Source: an uncultured Prevotella sp. (GTDB lineage: Bacteria; Bacteroidota; Bacteroidia; Bacteroidales; Bacteroidaceae). Taken from it: 64,000 nucleotides of DNA. Below the pieces are notes generated by a model. It saw only the letters and a program-made list of their open reading frames with translations, was not told where the DNA came from and searched no databases. Numbering within the stretch: position 1 is the stretch's first letter; each line of letters opens with the position of its first letter. The DNA lies in assembly GCA_900316015.1 (NCBI GenBank), contig ONBG01000011.1:1-64000 (forward strand). Reading direction: 5' to 3'. Below are positions 56,825 to 64,000 of the stretch, piece after piece. A program made the position numbers and the translations under genes.

Positions 56825-58165
56825 TTAATACACGAAGGTCTTCAATATCCAGTAGCAAATAATGCCTGCAATATATCCAACGAAAGCTATCCATGAGATA
56901 TGTTTCATGTACCATCCGAAGGTGATCTTCTCCAACCCCATGACTACAACACCAGCAGCAGATCCGATAATGAGCATAGAGCCTCCAACACCTGCGCAAT
57001 ATGCTAATAGTTGCCAGAAAATACCATCAATAGCCATGTCGCCAGTAGGCGACAGTGGGTACATGCCCATACATCCTGCTACCAAAGGAACATTGTCTAC
57101 AATACTTGAAAGGACACCGATAATACCTGTTACCATATAATGGTTTCCATTGAAAGCAATATTCAGTCCCTTTCCAAGGGCAGCGAGAACCCCGATGGTT
57201 TCCAAACAGGCAACGGCCATGAGGATACCTAAGAAGAAGAGAATCGTGCTCATGTCGATTCTACTAAGCAGGTTGGATACACGTTTTGACATCCCGTCGC
57301 TCTTGCGATGAACCCCTCGGTAGAAGACTTCCGTTGTCGTCCATAGGATTCCCAATACCAAGAGAATGCCCGTGAAAGGAGGAAGATGCGTAATTGACTT
57401 GAAAACAGGAACCAGCATCAAGCCGCCCACACCGAGGAAGAATATTGCTTTTCGTTGACCGTTCGTGAAATCCTGAGAAACAGTTGCAGTAGCCTCATTA
57501 GATGCTGGGACTACCAATTCGCCTTTCAGCGAGTACTGTAAGACAAAAGCGGGGATCGCCATAGAGATAATGGAAGGAAGTAATACTTCTTTGATTACGC
57601 CCAAGGCCGTGATCGTATTCTTATTCCAAAGCATGATTGTCGTGACATCTCCGATAGGGGAGAACGCGCCACCCGAGTTGGCTGCAATGATCACAAGGGA
57701 TGCGTAAATAATCCTATCCTTATGGTCTTGAACCAATTTCCGTAAAATCATGATCATGACAATACTCGTTGTCAAATTGTCCAAGATGGCAGACAGGAAG
57801 AAAGTCATGAACGCAATGCGCCATAACAGCCCCCGTTTGTTTTTCGTCTTCATCACGTCCCTGACGAAGTTGAAACCACCGTTCTGGTCGACAATCTCAA
57901 CAATCGTCATCGCCCCCATCAAGAAAAATAAAGTGGTAGAAGTACTGCCTAAATGCTTCTCGATGACATCGCTTACTGCAGAGGCCACATGGTCGCCTAC
58001 GGCACCGGATACATAACTGCCGGGATCCAGCATAAAGAGCGTCCAGCAAGCAACGAACATCAGCAAAGCAATAGCAGCCTTATTTACCTTTGTAACACTC
58101 TCCAAAGCTATGAATAGATAGCCCAGGATAAAAACAACAATAATGCAAATCGTTAATTGTGACAT
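56825..58165 (-). CDS. nhaD: NhaD-type sodium:proton antiporter
   Basis: A 446-aa membrane protein of the ion transporter superfamily with about 12-13 hydrophobic segments. NhaD-type marks are MTIVEIVDQNGGF, ILDNLTTSIVMIMILRKLV with the conserved Asp, NSGGAFSPIGDVTTIMLW and VDNVPLVAGCMGMY. It expels Na+ (or Li+) in exchange for protons at alkaline pH. It lies between the AraC gene and the rhamnose operon on the opposite strand, with no obvious functional link. Confidence 0.94.
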   Translation of the reverse strand: MSQLTICIIVVFILGYLFIALESVTKVNKAAIALLMFVACWTLFMLDPGSYVSGAVGDHVASAVSDVIEKHLGSTSTTLFFLMGAMTIVEIVDQNGGFNFVRDVMKTKNKRGLLWRIAFMTFFLSAILDNLTTSIVMIMILRKLVQDHKDRIIYASLVIIAANSGGAFSPIGDVTTIMLWNKNTITALGVIKEVLLPSIISMAIPAFVLQYSLKGELVVPASNEATATVSQDFTNGQRKAIFFLGVGGLMLVPVFKSITHLPPFTGILLVLGILWTTTEVFYRGVHRKSDGMSKRVSNLLSRIDMSTILFFLGILMAVACLETIGVLAALGKGLNIAFNGNHYMVTGIIGVLSSIVDNVPLVAGCMGMYPLSPTGDMAIDGIFWQLLAYCAGVGGSMLIIGSAAGVVVMGLEKITFGWYMKHISWIAFVGYIAGIICYWILKTFVY

Positions 58166-58206
58166 TTTAGTTCATTTGAAATTTAAGATTAAATGTATTT
58201 TGGGCG

Positions 58207-58214
58207 CAAAGGTA
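58207..58214 (-). promoter_or_regulatory. -7 box of nhaD
   Basis: On the minus strand TACCTTTG lies 41 bp before the nhaD ATG. No clear -33 element was found. Confidence 0.5.
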
Positions 58215-58310
58215 GTAAATTTATTCTTAAATAGTATTGCATTCTGGAGAAATAATCAAAACTTTGGGATTAAAAATCAAATAACAGGGTTGATAATGGA
58301 AGAATAATCC

Positions 58311-58318
58311 TATCTTTG
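58311..58318 (+). promoter_or_regulatory. -7 box of the rhamnose operon
   Basis: TATCTTTG, perfect TAnnTTTG, 29 bp before rhaB. The -33 region is poor (TTG at 58290-58292, 18 bp away), as expected for a promoter that needs an AraC-type activator. Confidence 0.6.
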
Positions 58319-58347
58319 CATCAGAATTTATCACAATCTACCCTAAA

Positions 58348-59826
58348 ATGGAAAATAGGAAGCATTTTTTTGCAGTAGACTTAGGTGCTACAAGCGGCCG
58401 AACCATCATCGGCATATTAAATAATGGAAAGTTCGAATTGGAAGAGATAACTCGTTTTGACAACAGCTTGATTCAAACAGGGGGGCATTTCTATTGGGAT
58501 ATCTTTGCCCTGTATGATGAGATTCTGAAAGGGTTAAAGGAAGTGTCAAGAAGAGGAATCTCTCTTACCTCTATTGGTATTGATACCTGGGGAGTTGACT
58601 TTGTCTGTGTAGGTAAAGATGGTGCTATCTTGCGCAATCCGTTGTCTTATCGAGACCCACACACCTTTGGAATGATGGAAAAGTATTTTGAAGAAGAAAT
58701 GAGTAAAAAGGACGTGTATGATATTACTGGCATTCAGTTTATCAACTTCAACTCTATCTTCCAATTATATACGATGCGCAAGAATCATAACAGCGCATTG
58801 GAAAACGCAAAGAGGATCTTGTTCCTTCCAGATGCCCTCGGCTATATGCTTACGGGTAAGGAAGTATGCGAATATACGATTGCTTCTACCAGTGAAATGT
58901 TGGATCCCCGCACGAAAAAATTAGATGAAAAGCTTTTGGCAAGCGTCGGATTGACACGGGATCATTTTGGAAAGATGGTCTTCCCTGCCACGGTAATTGG
59001 GTCGTTGACAGAGGAAGTCCAGAAGATTACGGGCTTAGGTTCTGTCCCAGTCGTAGCTGTGGCTGGTCACGATACTGGGAGCGCAGTTGCAGCCGTTCCA
59101 GCCCAAGATGAGAAGTTTGCTTATCTGAGTTCTGGAACTTGGAGCCTGATGGGGATTGAGAGTCAGGAAGCGATCATTAATGAAAAGAGCTATGCTTTAA
59201 ACTTCACCAATGAAGGTGGTGTCGAAGGCAAGACTCGCTTCTTAAAGAATATATGTGGGATGTGGCTTTATGAACGTTGTCGGAAGGAATGGCCGGATGA
59301 TGTGCGCGCTAAAACTCATCTGCAATTGCAGGAAGATTCCATGAAGGTGGAAGGATTCAAGAGCCTCATTAATCCAGATGATCCTACGTTTGCTAATCCT
59401 TCCTCTATGATAGATGCCATACAAACTTATTGCAGAAATACTCATCAGCCTGTCCCACAGAGTGTCGCTGAAATTTGTCGTTGCATCTTCGACTCCCTGG
59501 CATTGCGCTATCGGCAGGTAATGGGATATTTAAGAGAATTCGCGCCTTTTGATATCAATGTACTCCATATCGTAGGAGGTGGCTCCAAAAATTATTTCTT
59601 GGATCAGTTCACGGCGAATTCCTGTAACGTCACAGTCCTTGCTGGACCTCAGGAAGGAACGGCTATCGGTAATATCATGCTGCAGGCAAAGGCTGCAGGA
59701 CTTGTTAAAGATATCTGGGAAATGAGAAAAATCATTGCCAATAGCATAGAACCCAAAAGATTCGAACCTCAAGATCCAGAGATCTGGGACAAGGCTTATC
59801 AGAAATATTTGACAATAACAAAATAA
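58348..59826 (+). CDS. rhaB: Rhamnulokinase
   Basis: A 492-aa sugar kinase of the FGGY family. The N-terminal phosphate-binding motif is VDLGATSGRTIIG; the middle contains GIDTWGVDFV with the catalytic Asp, and the C-terminal half has VAGHDTGSAVAAVP and HIVGGGSKNYFLDQF. It phosphorylates L-rhamnulose to L-rhamnulose-1-phosphate with ATP, step two of the pathway. It is the first gene of rhaB-rhaA-rhaT; 15 bp separate it from rhaA. Confidence 0.95.
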   Translation: MENRKHFFAVDLGATSGRTIIGILNNGKFELEEITRFDNSLIQTGGHFYWDIFALYDEILKGLKEVSRRGISLTSIGIDTWGVDFVCVGKDGAILRNPLSYRDPHTFGMMEKYFEEEMSKKDVYDITGIQFINFNSIFQLYTMRKNHNSALENAKRILFLPDALGYMLTGKEVCEYTIASTSEMLDPRTKKLDEKLLASVGLTRDHFGKMVFPATVIGSLTEEVQKITGLGSVPVVAVAGHDTGSAVAAVPAQDEKFAYLSSGTWSLMGIESQEAIINEKSYALNFTNEGGVEGKTRFLKNICGMWLYERCRKEWPDDVRAKTHLQLQEDSMKVEGFKSLINPDDPTFANPSSMIDAIQTYCRNTHQPVPQSVAEICRCIFDSLALRYRQVMGYLREFAPFDINVLHIVGGGSKNYFLDQFTANSCNVTVLAGPQEGTAIGNIMLQAKAAGLVKDIWEMRKIIANSIEPKRFEPQDPEIWDKAYQKYLTITK

Positions 59827-59841
59827 CAAATTACAAACAAA

Positions 59842-61095
59842 ATGAAATCAGAATTAATCGAAAAGGCTTATCAAGTAGCAAAGGAGCGTTATGCTCAAAT
59901 TGGCGTGGACACTGACCGTGCCATCGAAACATTACAGAATACTCCGATTTCCCTGCATTGTTGGCAGGCTGATGATGTTGTCGGCTTTGAACGAGGTGAG
60001 GCTGCATCAGGAGGAATACAAACTACGGGCAATTATCCGGGCAAGGCACGCAATGTAGATGAACTGCGTCAGGATATCGAAGAAGTAGTGTCTTTGTTAG
60101 GTGGAAAATTTCGCCTGAATCTTCATGAGACGTATGGCGAGTTTGGTGGGGAATTTGTCGATCGGGATCAAGTGGAAGTAAAGCATTTCCAAGGATGGAT
60201 GGATTGGGCTAAACAACAAGGGCTCAGCCTAGACTTTAATTCTACATCCTTCTCCCATCCTAAGAGTGGTTATATGACCCTCTCCAATCCAGACCCGGAA
60301 ATTCGGGAATTTTGGATCGAGCATACCAAGCGGTGTCGTCGGATTGCAGATGCCATGGGACGGGCACAAGGTAATCCCTGTATGATGAATATTTGGATCC
60401 ATGATGGCAGCAAAGATCTCACGGTAGAAAAAATGCGTTACCGCCAGATCTTGAAAGATAGCCTTGACGATATTTTGACTGAGAATCTTCCAAATATGAA
60501 AACCTGCCTTGAAGCAAAATTATTTGGAATTGGACTTGAGGCCTATACCGTAGGATCACATGATTTCTATGCTGGCTATTGTGCTAAGAATAATGTCATC
60601 TATACCTTGGATACAGGGCATTATGAACCCACAGAGAATGTATCTGATGCAGTTAGTTCCTTGCTTCTTTTCGTTCCAGAGCTCATGCTACATGTTAGTC
60701 GTCCTATGCACTGGGATTCCGACCATGTTACCCTGTTTGATGACAACACACGGAATTTGTTCTTGGAGTTAGTACGTGCTAATTGCTTGGAAAGAGCCCA
60801 TATTGGACTCGATTATTTTGACGCATCCATCAATCGTATTGGGGCATATATTGTTGGTGTGCGTGCTGCACAAAAGTCACTGCTTTCTGCATTCCTTGAG
60901 CCTTTAGGTCAATTGCGTAAATATGAGGATGAGGGCAAGTTCTTCGAACGTTTGGCACTTCTTGAAGAGGAGAAAACATTGCCCTTCGGTGCTGTTTATG
61001 ACTTTTATAACTATAAAAACAATATTCCAGTAGGCGAGGAGTTTATCCCGGCTGTTGAGCAGTATGAGAAAGATGTCCTCTCCAAGAGAAATTAA
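59842..61095 (+). CDS. rhaA: L-rhamnose isomerase
   Basis: A 417-aa TIM-barrel enzyme that converts L-rhamnose to L-rhamnulose. Family segments are SLHCWQADDVVGFE near the start, LNLHETYGEFGGEFVDRD, WIHDGSKDLTV, and LDTGHYEPTENVSD with metal-binding residues. The length is normal (about 417 aa). It lies between rhaB and rhaT in the operon. Confidence 0.97.
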   Translation: MKSELIEKAYQVAKERYAQIGVDTDRAIETLQNTPISLHCWQADDVVGFERGEAASGGIQTTGNYPGKARNVDELRQDIEEVVSLLGGKFRLNLHETYGEFGGEFVDRDQVEVKHFQGWMDWAKQQGLSLDFNSTSFSHPKSGYMTLSNPDPEIREFWIEHTKRCRRIADAMGRAQGNPCMMNIWIHDGSKDLTVEKMRYRQILKDSLDDILTENLPNMKTCLEAKLFGIGLEAYTVGSHDFYAGYCAKNNVIYTLDTGHYEPTENVSDAVSSLLLFVPELMLHVSRPMHWDSDHVTLFDDNTRNLFLELVRANCLERAHIGLDYFDASINRIGAYIVGVRAAQKSLLSAFLEPLGQLRKYEDEGKFFERLALLEEEKTLPFGAVYDFYNYKNNIPVGEEFIPAVEQYEKDVLSKRN

Positions 61096-61152
61096 ATAGG
61101 AACAGTATTTATCCCCTCTTATCGAATAGGAGGGGATTTTATCTTTTAGAAT

Positions 61153-62187
61153 ATGGAAATAATTATAGGATTACTCATCATCGCTATAGGTGCTTTCTGC
61201 CAGTCAAGCTGTTATGTTCCTATAAACAAGATCAAGAACTGGAGTTGGGAGACTTATTGGATTATACAAGGAGTGTTCGCTTGGTTGGTTCTGCCCTTCC
61301 TTGGTGCTTTGCTTGCTGTCCCGGCTGGTCATTCCTTATTGGAGCTCTTCGCCCAAACTCCTTCGTTTAATTTTTGGATGACTATATTGTTCGGCGTATT
61401 ATGGGGAGTGGGCGGTCTGACATTTGGACTTTCTATGCGCTACTTGGGAGTAGCTCTCGGACAGTCTATTGCCTTGGGCACTTGTGCAGGACTGGGGACA
61501 ATCATGGGACCTGTACTATTGAATATCTTCTTCCCAGAAATGAATGCATTGGGTTCTTTAACTTTTGCTGTGATTTTGGGCGTGATTGTTACTTTAGTGG
61601 GTATTGCTGTTATTGGTTTGGCAGGTTCGATGAAATCAGCATCTCTCTCAGAGGATGAGAAGAAAGCTGCTGTCAAAGATTTTAACTTCCCTAAAGGTAT
61701 TGCGATTGCCTTGTTGGCAGGGTTTATGAGTGGATGCTTCAATGTCGGGCTTGAGTTTGGCAAGGATATCAATTTCGGAGATCTCACCAATCCAATGTTC
61801 AAGACCTTACCCGCAACTCTATTGGTTACCATAGGTGGATTTTTCACGAATGCACTTTATTGTCTTTTTCAGAATCAAAAGAACAAGACTTGGGGCGATT
61901 ACACGAAAGGTACCGTTTGGTTGAATAATGCTTTCTTTTGCCTGCTTGCAGGTGCTCTTTGGTATAGTCAATTCTTTGGTCTTTCATTAGGGAAAGGCTT
62001 CCTTACATCTTCGCCGACCTTGATGACGTTGTCGTTTTGCATTCTTATGGCACTCAATGTGGTGTTTTCAAATGTCTGGGGTATCATTCTGAAAGAATGG
62101 AAAGGCTGTTCAAAGAAGACCATTTCAGTATTGATCATTGGAATTGTCATCTTGGTCATTTCCTGTTTCCTTCCACAATTAGTGTGA
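61153..62187 (+). CDS. rhaT: L-rhamnose/proton symporter
   Basis: A 344-aa membrane protein with ten hydrophobic segments, as expected for RhaT. Marks are FCQSSCYVPINKIKNWSWET at the N-terminus, WGVGGLTFGLSMRYLGVALG and SGCFNVGLEFGKDI. It imports L-rhamnose with protons. The gene follows rhaA by 57 bp and ends in a strong terminator. Confidence 0.95.
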   Translation: MEIIIGLLIIAIGAFCQSSCYVPINKIKNWSWETYWIIQGVFAWLVLPFLGALLAVPAGHSLLELFAQTPSFNFWMTILFGVLWGVGGLTFGLSMRYLGVALGQSIALGTCAGLGTIMGPVLLNIFFPEMNALGSLTFAVILGVIVTLVGIAVIGLAGSMKSASLSEDEKKAAVKDFNFPKGIAIALLAGFMSGCFNVGLEFGKDINFGDLTNPMFKTLPATLLVTIGGFFTNALYCLFQNQKNKTWGDYTKGTVWLNNAFFCLLAGALWYSQFFGLSLGKGFLTSSPTLMTLSFCILMALNVVFSNVWGIILKEWKGCSKKTISVLIIGIVILVISCFLPQLV

Positions 62188-62204
62188 AAATTCAACTAAA
62201 ATAA

Positions 62205-62241
62205 AAAGGGATGCCATTGTGAATGGAAATGGCATCCCTTT
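62205..62241. terminator. Bidirectional terminator between rhaT and rhaD
   Basis: AAAGGGATGCCATT (62205-62218) and AATGGCATCCCTTT (62228-62241) form a perfect 14-bp stem with a 9-nt loop and flanking A/T runs. Confidence 0.9.
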
Positions 62242-62266
62242 ATTGAGTAGTTGTCAGCAGTGCTTA

Positions 62267-63076
62267 TTATTTGGGAAGGTGGAAAGCTACAGACATTTCC
62301 TTTAACTGTTCGTCCGTCATGCCATCTGGCTCAAATCCCATGCATTTTGCATCCATATAGATTTTGGCACTCTTTGACAATACGTCAATTTGGTCGAAAG
62401 CATCCATGACGTCCAGTCCTTTGGCAAAGACACCATGTTTCTCCCACAAGACCACATCGTAATCCTCTAACTCTTGTAAAGTTGTATCAGCCAGTGTTAC
62501 GCTCCCAGGAAGAGCATAGGGCACGATGCCGAGTCCCAGTGGGCAGAAAGCCTTTGTCTCTGGTATCATGCTCCACAGGATCTTAGTCAAGACATCCTTC
62601 TCCATAAATTTCTTGTTATGGCTCATTGCAATTAGTTCTATAGGATGCGTATGAACTGTAGCTTTGTAGGCTGATCCCTTCTCTATTAGACGGTTATGCA
62701 CAGAGAGATGGCTTGGAAGTTCACTGGTCGGGTTTACAGGATGATCAGCAATCATCACATAGCTTTCACAATCGTCAAGAATGCGGATGATAGATCCATT
62801 ATCCATTGGCCAACGGGCTAAGTCGCGCATGCGCTTTCCAGTTCCCTTGCAATAGAAATAGCAACCCTTCAAGCAAGGTAACGTGACCCCAATATGCTTA
62901 ACCTCACTGATAGCAGGCAAAGACTTGATTTCATCATCTATGAGATCAGTTATATTAACGGTAATATTACCACCATTACGTTCTGCCCATCCATTTTGCC
63001 AAAGATATCCGGCTACCTCTGCTATTTTCTCAATTTCCTTCTTTAAGGCGGGGCGATCTTCCAAAATACTTTTCAT
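62267..63076 (-). CDS. rhaD: Rhamnulose-1-phosphate aldolase
   Basis: A 269-aa class II aldolase of the AraD/FucA family that splits L-rhamnulose-1-phosphate to DHAP and L-lactaldehyde. Visible marks are NGWAERNGGNITVN (phosphate site), HTHPIELIAMSH with the zinc histidines, and VLWEKHGVFAKG with the third zinc ligand. It completes the pathway but is transcribed toward the rhaBAT operon from its own promoter (TATCTTTG on the minus strand, 63109-63116). No lactaldehyde reductase gene is seen in the window. Confidence 0.95.
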   Translation of the reverse strand: MKSILEDRPALKKEIEKIAEVAGYLWQNGWAERNGGNITVNITDLIDDEIKSLPAISEVKHIGVTLPCLKGCYFYCKGTGKRMRDLARWPMDNGSIIRILDDCESYVMIADHPVNPTSELPSHLSVHNRLIEKGSAYKATVHTHPIELIAMSHNKKFMEKDVLTKILWSMIPETKAFCPLGLGIVPYALPGSVTLADTTLQELEDYDVVLWEKHGVFAKGLDVMDAFDQIDVLSKSAKIYMDAKCMGFEPDGMTDEQLKEMSVAFHLPK

Positions 63077-63167
63077 TTTCTTTCTTGTTAATAGTTCCTT
63101 TGATGTTGCAAAGATACAACATAATCTGACATTGGGTACATAAAGAATTGATTTTTAATCTAAAACT

Positions 63168-63198
63168 TTTGATAATTGAATAAATTAATGTATCTTTG
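63168..63198 (+). promoter_or_regulatory. Promoter directly at the start of the DUF6621-like gene
   Basis: TTTG (63168-63171), a 19-bp spacer and TATCTTTG (63191-63198). The ATG is at 63204, only 5 bp after the -7 box, so the mRNA would have almost no leader. Confidence 0.7.
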
Positions 63199-63203
63199 TC
63201 CAC

Positions 63204-63806
63204 ATGAATGCACAAAATACAAATGATATCCATTGGAGCGAAAATGTGATCATAGTCGATGCCGACTATCTTGATCATGTGGCTTTTGACCTTATCGTAA
63301 ACTTTGAAAGGATGATAGGGAGGAAAATACCTCAGGCAGACATGGCTCATTGGATAGATTGCATTGCCCTTGACGGGGGGATCCGGGAAGGGGATCATGA
63401 GACTCAGGTCGCACTGATCCACCAGAAGGAGAATCTTAAGTTGGAAAACTTCCAGCCAGCAAAGTATGAAGAAGAGCTAAGTGGAAAAGCCTTCAGGGAC
63501 AATCTTGGAGAATTTATCATCTCTTCTTACCCTGTTGAGAATGTTATCAGCAAAGACGACTACATCATAGACATACTGAATACAGTTGTCTCCCAGAAAG
63601 ATGTACGCCGTGTGATGGTAATCCCCAATGCGGACAAAGAAGAAATCTATGATCAGATCCGTGATGCCTTACATTATCTGGAGGATGATACAAAACGGAT
63701 CACGGTATTTTCTATGCAGCCGATGCAAGGTGGCAATTTCCGTCAGGAGATTTTGGGATATTCCTTGATGAGTGCCCTTGGCATTAAAGCTGATGAAATC
63801 AAATAA
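63204..63806 (+). CDS. DUF6621-like conserved hypothetical protein
   Basis: A 200-aa soluble protein without signal or membrane segments. It opens with NVIIVDADYLDHVAFDLIVN and has a central FIISSYPVENVI segment and an EEIYDQIRDALHYLE helix. I recall a Bacteroidota family of this kind (DUF6621), unverified; function is unknown. It lies 24 bp before the saccharopine dehydrogenase-like gene and is probably cotranscribed with it, which hints at a link to polyamine metabolism. A full promoter ends 5 bp before its ATG. Confidence 0.8.
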   Translation: MNAQNTNDIHWSENVIIVDADYLDHVAFDLIVNFERMIGRKIPQADMAHWIDCIALDGGIREGDHETQVALIHQKENLKLENFQPAKYEEELSGKAFRDNLGEFIISSYPVENVISKDDYIIDILNTVVSQKDVRRVMVIPNADKEEIYDQIRDALHYLEDDTKRITVFSMQPMQGGNFRQEILGYSLMSALGIKADEIK

Positions 63807-63830
63807 TAATAACGTTTAAGCATTAGAATA

Positions 63831-64000
63831 ATGAGTAGAGTTTTAATGATTGGTGCCGGTGGCGTTGCTACGGTTGCGGCTTTTAAAATTGCGCAGAACA
63901 CGGATGTATTTACTGAGTTCATGATAGCCAGTCATCATAAGGAAAAATGTGATAGGCTGGTGAAGAGTATCCATGACAAAGGCTATCAGATGAATATCCA
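63831..64000 (+). CDS. Saccharopine dehydrogenase family protein (partial, 5' end)
   Basis: The first 56 codons of a gene cut by the window end. MSRVLMIGAGGVATVAAFKI is an N-terminal Rossmann nucleotide-binding motif. The next part (MIASHHKEKCDRL) fits the saccharopine dehydrogenase/carboxynorspermidine synthase family. In Bacteroidota the usual member is carboxynorspermidine dehydrogenase of spermidine synthesis; this is inferred from the fragment alone. Confidence 0.8.
   Translation, partial: MSRVLMIGAGGVATVAAFKIAQNTDVFTEFMIASHHKEKCDRLVKSIHDKGYQMNI

Overview
The window is about 64 kb of a Bacteroidales chromosome, most probably Prevotella/Segatella-like (Prevotellaceae). Signs of this are: promoters of the Bacteroidales type (TTTG, about 20 bp, TAnnTTTG) ahead of many genes; a DUF3316 protein; the RprX/RprY pair; secreted proteins with short C-termini of the GxYIxxGKK type; a TPR-type hybrid two-component regulator and a propeller regulator; and few Shine-Dalgarno sequences. 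Species cannot be read from the sequence. No insertion sequence, phage gene, integrase, rRNA or CRISPR array was seen, and one tRNA was found. Coding density is high on both strands.

Layout. 1-190: intergenic hairpin and a 52-bp tandem repeat. 191-3940 (minus): CPA2 antiporter with USP-like tail, LolD-type ATPase, CvfB-like S1 protein, in one operon. 4085-7093: asd, convergent with a LytTR/LytS-type pair. 7439-10519: a GH2 enzyme with an altered catalytic motif, then tRNA-Leu(TAG). 10713-15344 (minus): topoisomerase IV subunit A, DUF3316 protein, S41 peptidase lipoprotein. 15462-19252: glycyl-tRNA synthetase, FKBP lipoprotein, MATE exporter. 19328-26497: 64-aa acidic protein, 1213-aa secreted protein, and a divergent hybrid regulator with a TPR sensor. 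26859-28818: ABC ATPase, permease and GntR/YtrA repressor with a palindromic operator. 29040-35599: TraB/GumN protein, kinase-less propeller/AraC regulator, secreted protein, 56-aa protein related to the 64-aa one, lipoprotein. 35675-36798: split chromate transporter. 36967-44663: TolC/MFP/CzcA metal efflux operon, a small HMA-like periplasmic protein, and a two-component pair. 45213-48455: LacZ-like GH2. 48488-50429 (minus): AAA ATPase plus DUF4435 TOPRIM-like protein, resembling the two parts of PARIS defence. 50685-53009: metY-cysK. 53092-55848: RprY/RprX and a GNAT. 55880-63076: AraC regulator, NhaD and rhamnose catabolism (kinase, isomerase, symporter, aldolase). 63204-end: a DUF6621-like protein and the start of a saccharopine dehydrogenase-like gene.

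Most promising. First, a unit of transmembrane AraC-type regulator, large secreted protein and tiny protein occurs twice (19328-26497 and 29977-35015). The two tiny proteins share a Y(M/I)xP...LE...AGSxQ front half and an acidic W(L/M)D tail. Second, the ATPase/DUF4435 pair is a candidate nuclease or anti-phage module beside sulfur-assimilation genes. Third, non-coding elements are unexplained: a 22-bp-period array (26629-26716), a CAACCT cluster with paired TCTCGAGA palindromes (44826-45000), and perfect palindromes before metY and the ABC operon.
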